This document shows positions 59,950-64,000 of a stretch of 64,000 nt of DNA, piece by piece; within the stretch, counting starts at the first letter, position 1, and the number at the start of each line of letters is the position of its first letter. A program made the translations under genes and the position numbers. Under the pieces are notes generated by a model, which was not told where the DNA came from, ran no database searches, and saw nothing but the letters and a program-made list of their open reading frames with translations. This DNA is from Alligator mississippiensis (taxonomy: Eukaryota > Chordata > Crocodylia > Alligatoridae): assembly GCF_030867095.1 (NCBI RefSeq), contig NC_081828.1, positions 5,099,501-5,163,500 on the forward strand, given 5' to 3'.

Positions 59950-60479
59950 GATTAGATTAGATTATTTTCCCAAGGGAAAATTGTGGAATATGTTGTTTGT
60001 CCTTCAAATTCAAAGATGACCATGACAGACAGACATACTGTAAACTTCTGACTTAATAAGTGGCTACATTAAGATTCATGTTTCCTTGGAAAGACACTCA
60101 GGTGTGGGTCTACACACAACAGATGAATACACTGCATTTCATATTTAAGTATAGGGACATCTCTAGCAGCTTGATGTCGATAATCCATTTCATATACACA
60201 TGAAATGTAAAATATTCATCTGTGATGCACAGACCCATCAGTGAGTGCATTTCCAAGCAGACATGAATTTCCCATGCCTTGGTCACTTGGAAAGCCAGAA
60301 GAGGAGACACAGGCTGCCTCTGAACAGCTCCATGCACCCCAGGCAGTGTGGGATCCCCCCCCCCTACCCCACGCAGTAGCTCCAGGCTGGTTTGCCCCAT
60401 GCAATGCTTGTCCTCTTTTTAGGCAGGCTGTCTACAACGGGGAATGAGAGCCCTGGCTGTTTCCAGCACCTCGGGGATA
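59950..60479. other. Unique DNA, no gene recognised
   Basis: Unique sequence grading from AT-rich into GC-rich; C run at 60356-60364. Confidence 0.45.
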
Positions 60480-61732
60480 ACCTGTTGCTGTGGCTGGCTG
60501 ACACACGTGCAGAGGGGGTTATTTTTACCCGCGCGAGTGGATGCCTCTGTCCGGGCAGCAGCACGCGACCCCCGCGCGGGGTTTGCTGCGCAGTAACTCC
60601 GCGTCCGAGCTGCCCCGGGGGATCGGGACCAGCTCGCGGGCACTCCCGAGTCCTTCATCCGACAAACTAAGAAACAAAATAGGGGAAAGGGCAGGCAGCC
60701 CATCGGCTTATTTTCCTCCTAACCCCCCTCCAGATGCAGAGCCCGAGCTGAGCTCCATCCATCCCAGCCCAATGCGGCTTGATGACTAAAACCCAGGCAT
60801 GTGGGTTTGACTTTGAATCTCTCTGCTCGGATCCCGACTCCTCTCCTTGTAGGGATTTGACTCGAACAAAAACTTGCTTTGCTTTTTCTCTCCTCTCCGT
60901 TGTCTTCCCAGCAGCTCCTAGTCGCAGGAGAGAGAAAACCTCCATCGCAATTGCTATCTGCGATTATTTTACTGGGGAGAAAAAAAAAACAACCCAAAAC
61001 ACCAAAAAAAGAAAAAAAAAAAAAAAAGAAAAGGACTGCTGGTTTCCCTTGCAAACAAATTAATCCGGCACTCTTGCTTCTACTGTTAAATGCAATGCAA
61101 CCACTTTTCAATTCTGCTTTTCCTCCCCAGCCCGCTGGAAAGCGAAGCACTGGTGAGCTCTGAGAAAAGAAAAGCAGGTCGTGGGTTTTCTCTCTCTCCT
61201 GTCTCCAGTTTGTTTCCGGGCTCCCCCTCTCCCCCCATCTATTCTCCCCCTTTTTTGCCCCAATCTATTTTCCCCCCTTCCCCCTTTTTTTTCTTTCCTA
61301 TTAAAAATGCTAACCATTAAACGGGGTTTTAAGCCTGACTGCCCATCTGAAAGCCATTAGCCGGTCGAAAATGACTGCCATGTGATCCCGTGATAAAAAG
61401 GGATGCGGGGCTCCTGAAAGGACAGTGATTGGGACACAAAAAAGCCTTGACAGATGTTTGCAAACTGTCATAAATGCACAAGTCAGCGCCCAGCCTGTGA
61501 TCTCGGCAGCGGGGTCGATCCGGAGTGAAGCCGGGGCGGGCAGCGCTTTCCGATGCTCCCGGACACCCCGAGGGGTCCCCGGGGCCGCCCTGCTCTGCTC
61601 CAGCTATTTCTCCCAAGGAGTTTGGTCCAGAGGGGGGAAGCACATCAAGGCCAGGCTACTCAACCCCCTGTTTTCCACTGAAGTCCCGAGCAGCACAGAG
61701 GAGCTGCAGGGGGCATTTCTCAGCTAGTGATT
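60480..61732. promoter_or_regulatory. CpG-bearing, promoter-proximal-like segment
   Basis: CpG-rich patches at about 60520-60640 and 61490-61600 lie in unique GC-richer DNA, separated by purine and pyrimidine runs (A-rich near 60990-61030, C/T-rich 61200-61300). A plus-strand frame of 82 codons (60541-60789) falls in the first patch. It may be the flank of a CpG-island promoter; no transcript structure can be read. Confidence 0.35.
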
Positions 61733-62280
61733 CTCAACCGGGGACCCCAGCACCCTTGGGGTGCCTTGGGGGCTTTTGCCTGTCTCAACCCCCACATAGG
61801 GGTCTCAACCGAGGGATCCCAGCACCCTGGGGGGGCTTTTACCTGTCTCAACCCCTTCATAGGGGTCTCAACTGAGGGTTTCCAGCACCCTGGGGTGCTT
61901 TGGGGGGATTTTGCCTGTCTCAATCCCTTCATAAGTCTCTTAACCGAGGGCTCCCAGCACCCTGGGGTGCCTTGGGAGGCTTTTGCCTGTCTCAGCCCCC
62001 ACATAGGGGTCTCATCCGAGGGTTCCCAGCACCCTGGGGTGCCTTGGGGGGCTTTTGCCTGTCTCCACCCCTGCATAGGGGTCTCATCCGAGAGCTCCCA
62101 GGACCCTGGGGTGCTTTGGGGGGGTTGCTTGGCTCAACCACCCTATAGGGGTCTCAACCAGGAGCTCCCAAGACCCTGGGGTGCCTTGGGGAGCTTTTGC
62201 CTGTCTCCAGCCCCGCGTAGGGGCCTCAGCCGGGGGTTCCCAGCACCCTGGGGTGCTTCCACCTGCCCCACAGTGTTAGG
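61733..62280. repeat. Minisatellite, ~71-bp unit, ~7.7 copies
   Basis: Units start at 61733, 61804, 61867, 61937, 62011, 62083, 62153 and 62225 (spacing 63-74). The unit reads roughly 'ctcaaccgagggttcccagc', 'accctggggtgccttggggg', 'gcttttgcctgtctcaaccc', 'ccacataggggt'. The first unit is preceded by TAGTGATT, so the array opens with TAGTGATTCTCAACCGGGG, close to the hAT end at 23665. A 188-residue plus-strand frame (61727-62293) crosses all units because most spacings keep phase; it is unlikely to be a protein. Confidence 0.93.
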
Positions 62281-62296
62281 GTGCATTAGCTAGAAG

Positions 62297-62399
62297 AAGG
62301 GTGTTTGCACCTGAAGGCTTGCAAAGAATAATTTGTCCAGCTTTTTAGTTGGTCTAATAAAAAAAGATCGGCTTTACCCAAACAACCTCATCTGCCTAG
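62297..62399 (+). mobile_element. Retroposon family copy with 10-bp duplication
   Basis: TAGCTAGAAG (62287-62296) and TAGCTGGAAG (62400-62409) flank the copy, 9 of 10 matching. The core reads 'aagggtgtttgcacctgaag', 'gcttgcaaagaataa', 'ttagttggtctaataaaaa', 'aacaacctcatctgcc', colinear with the right halves of the copies at 3012 and 44702. Confidence 0.65.
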
Positions 62400-62479
62400 T
62401 AGCTGGAAGATCAAACGTAGAGATTTCAAGGGGGGGACCCCCACCTCCAACCCCAACCCCAGCCTGCCCTGCAGCTACT

Positions 62480-63020
62480 CTGCAACCGAGGGGGTTGCTC
62501 TGTGATTCCTCCACGGAGAAACCCGAGTGAGCCGGCATTTCCCCAGGGGTCCAGCCCCCCCCAACTCGCTGCTTCTTCCACCTGGGGAGGCAGGGAGCAG
62601 GGCTCAGCAAGAGGGATCTGCTTGTTTGCACGGGCACTTATTGCAAACCGGGGGGAGGAAAAAAAAAAAAAGAAGAAGAAACAGACTGCATCGCTGCTTT
62701 GCTGCCCCCCTCCCCAATCTCCCTTTGAAGTTAGCAATGGGATCAGCAAGCACTAATTGGACCCCTAATTTCCGAGCATTTGAGAGAGCAAGATCCGCGC
62801 CAGTCAAGCGAAGACCAGATTAATCCGAATGAAAGTCGTGCCCACCCCCCGGGAGCCCGTGTGCCTGGTGCGGGGTGGGCTGGGCTCCCCGCGGGGCTGG
62901 CTCCGCTCCGCTCCGCTCGCCGCGTACACACGTGCTCCGCGTTCCCGCACTGACACGTTCCCGCTGGGGAAGCCGAGCGGGTCGCGGAGGGTCCCAGGTG
63001 AGCTGACACTGAGATTGGCA
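62480..63020 (+). promoter_or_regulatory. CpG-island-like segment with splice-donor-like site
   Basis: The most CpG-dense DNA in the window is 62855-62995, with GC-box-like words (CCGCTCCGCTCCGCTCGCC, GGGGAAGCCGAGCGGG). A donor-like CCCAG|GTGAGC places GT at 62998. This fits a first exon transcribed to the right, leaving the gene body outside the window. Direction, transcription start and gene identity are not established; the open frame from 62829 is not recognisable. Confidence 0.4.
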
Positions 63021-64000
63021 ACCTCCAGCCGCTCCCTGGGTTATAAACCCGTTGGGTGCAAGCCTCAGGAGGAGAGCATTTGGTGGGGAGGAATGAAAAG
63101 CGCGTGGGGGATGCTTGATTGAACTTGGAGGGAGCAAAGAAATACAGTTCAGGGGGAGGATGCATTGCAACAGTGGGGAGAGGGGCTTGTGGGGGGCTGC
63201 ACAGCCCCAATTCATATTGCTGGGGCTCTCAGTAGCAGATTTGATGCCCTCCTGGCTGGAAATGCATCCTCCTATTTTTAGCACTGGAGGGGGCTGACCT
63301 GCAAGGAAGTTTAAACTGTGCTATGGGGAGGGAGGATGAGTCCTTCCAGCTCACAAAGGGCAGCAGGGTCGGGCAGGATTAGGCTCAGGACCCATCAGGG
63401 AAGTTTTGAATCTCTTTCTACACTCTCTGTTTGTTCCTAAATGTAGGAAGTTTTAGGGACTTTGTAAATTTTCAGGGATCAAAACCCTGTTTGCTGAAGT
63501 CAGTGATAAAAACCGGATAACAATGAATGGACTCAGCCACAGACAGGGATATATCGTTTCATTGCATCAAAAAACTCAGCCTCTGTCAAATTTAATTAAG
63601 AGTTGTTTCCACCCCATCTCCAACCCAACTTTCTAATGTAAATGGAGGGGTATTTGGACTGGCAAGTCCCTGATCTGTCTTGGAGAAGGGAATGGCAGCA
63701 ATTTTAAAATAACTGACTCTCAGATCCAGGATGTGCTTATAAATCAGTGGTTGTAGTCTCAGATGTTGGGTGTTTTGGAAGGGGTTTACAGGTGTTGCTC
63801 CCTGGCTTTATTTTTTTTATTTTTTTCATGGTAAATGCTCGCATGGAAAAATGGCAAAGTCTTTATTTTGTCAGCACATGAAAAGATATGAATGGAAAAG
63901 GGATTTTCAGCGTTGCAAAGGGAAGAGTTGGAAGCAAGCAGTCTGGGCTGCATTTTACCTGACTGCTAGGCAGGGCGATTAGAATATATTTAAAGTCCCA
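63021..64000. other. Unique DNA, no gene recognised
   Basis: Unique, falling back to AT-rich. If the donor at 62998 is used, this would be the start of a first intron. Confidence 0.4.

Noticed and set aside
61727..62293. 188-residue open frame as a repeat protein
   Set aside because: It lies wholly in the 71-bp minisatellite; spacing varies (63-74 bp), and there is no start context, domain or splice structure.
1..64000. CRISPR array, bacterial operon, phage or integrated virus
   Set aside because: No spacer-repeat structure, no dense gene packing, and no retroviral or other viral protein motifs; the composition and repeats are those of a vertebrate genome.

Overview
This is vertebrate nuclear DNA, most likely from a crocodilian. 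The evidence is four minus-strand CR1 LINE copies, three of which end in the 'gggtcggaagggacc ... gaccccctgc' type of CR1 3' UTR. There are also several hAT-type DNA elements with 8-bp target duplications, a MIR SINE, tRNA-derived SINE pieces and long tetranucleotide microsatellites. Base composition is mostly AT-rich and CpG-poor, except for CpG-bearing DNA between about 60.4 and 63.1 kb. The species is an inference; no species-specific sequence was identified.

No complete or confidently identifiable host protein-coding gene is visible, and no rRNA, convincing tRNA gene, CRISPR array or bacterial-style operon. The longest open frames fall in tandem repeats, in CR1 reverse-transcriptase remnants, or in unique DNA without a recognisable domain. 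Two stretches have the look of an isolated exon (a strong splice acceptor followed by an open frame): minus strand 7274-7525 and plus strand 16304-16484. Both are unidentified and weak.

Layout: 0-9.5 kb is unique DNA with a 13-bp-duplication-flanked retroposon (3012-3238), a 39/41-bp alternating tandem array (3776-4055) and a 140-bp palindromic TCTA/TAGA microsatellite. 9.5-25 kb holds hAT elements, a foldback copy, short tandem arrays and long unique blocks. 25-38.4 kb is the repeat-dense part: four CR1 fragments, all minus strand, plus several palindromic MITE-like elements. 39-55.3 kb is mostly unique, with two hAT elements, a 5'-inverted retroposon with a perfect 57-bp inverted repeat, a MIR and a palindromic MITE-like element. 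55.7-60 kb is unique DNA poor in repeats apart from one foldback remnant and AT-rich palindromic tandem repeats. 60.4-63.1 kb is CpG-bearing and includes a 71-bp minisatellite whose first unit resembles a hAT terminal repeat, then a GC-rich block with a splice-donor-like site at 62998. 63.0-64 kb is unique.

Overall the window looks like a gene-poor, regulatory-type interval next to a CpG-island promoter near its right end. The unique AT-rich blocks rich in TAAT/ATTA, octamer-like and CCAAT-like words are candidates for conserved non-coding elements, but conservation cannot be judged from one sequence.
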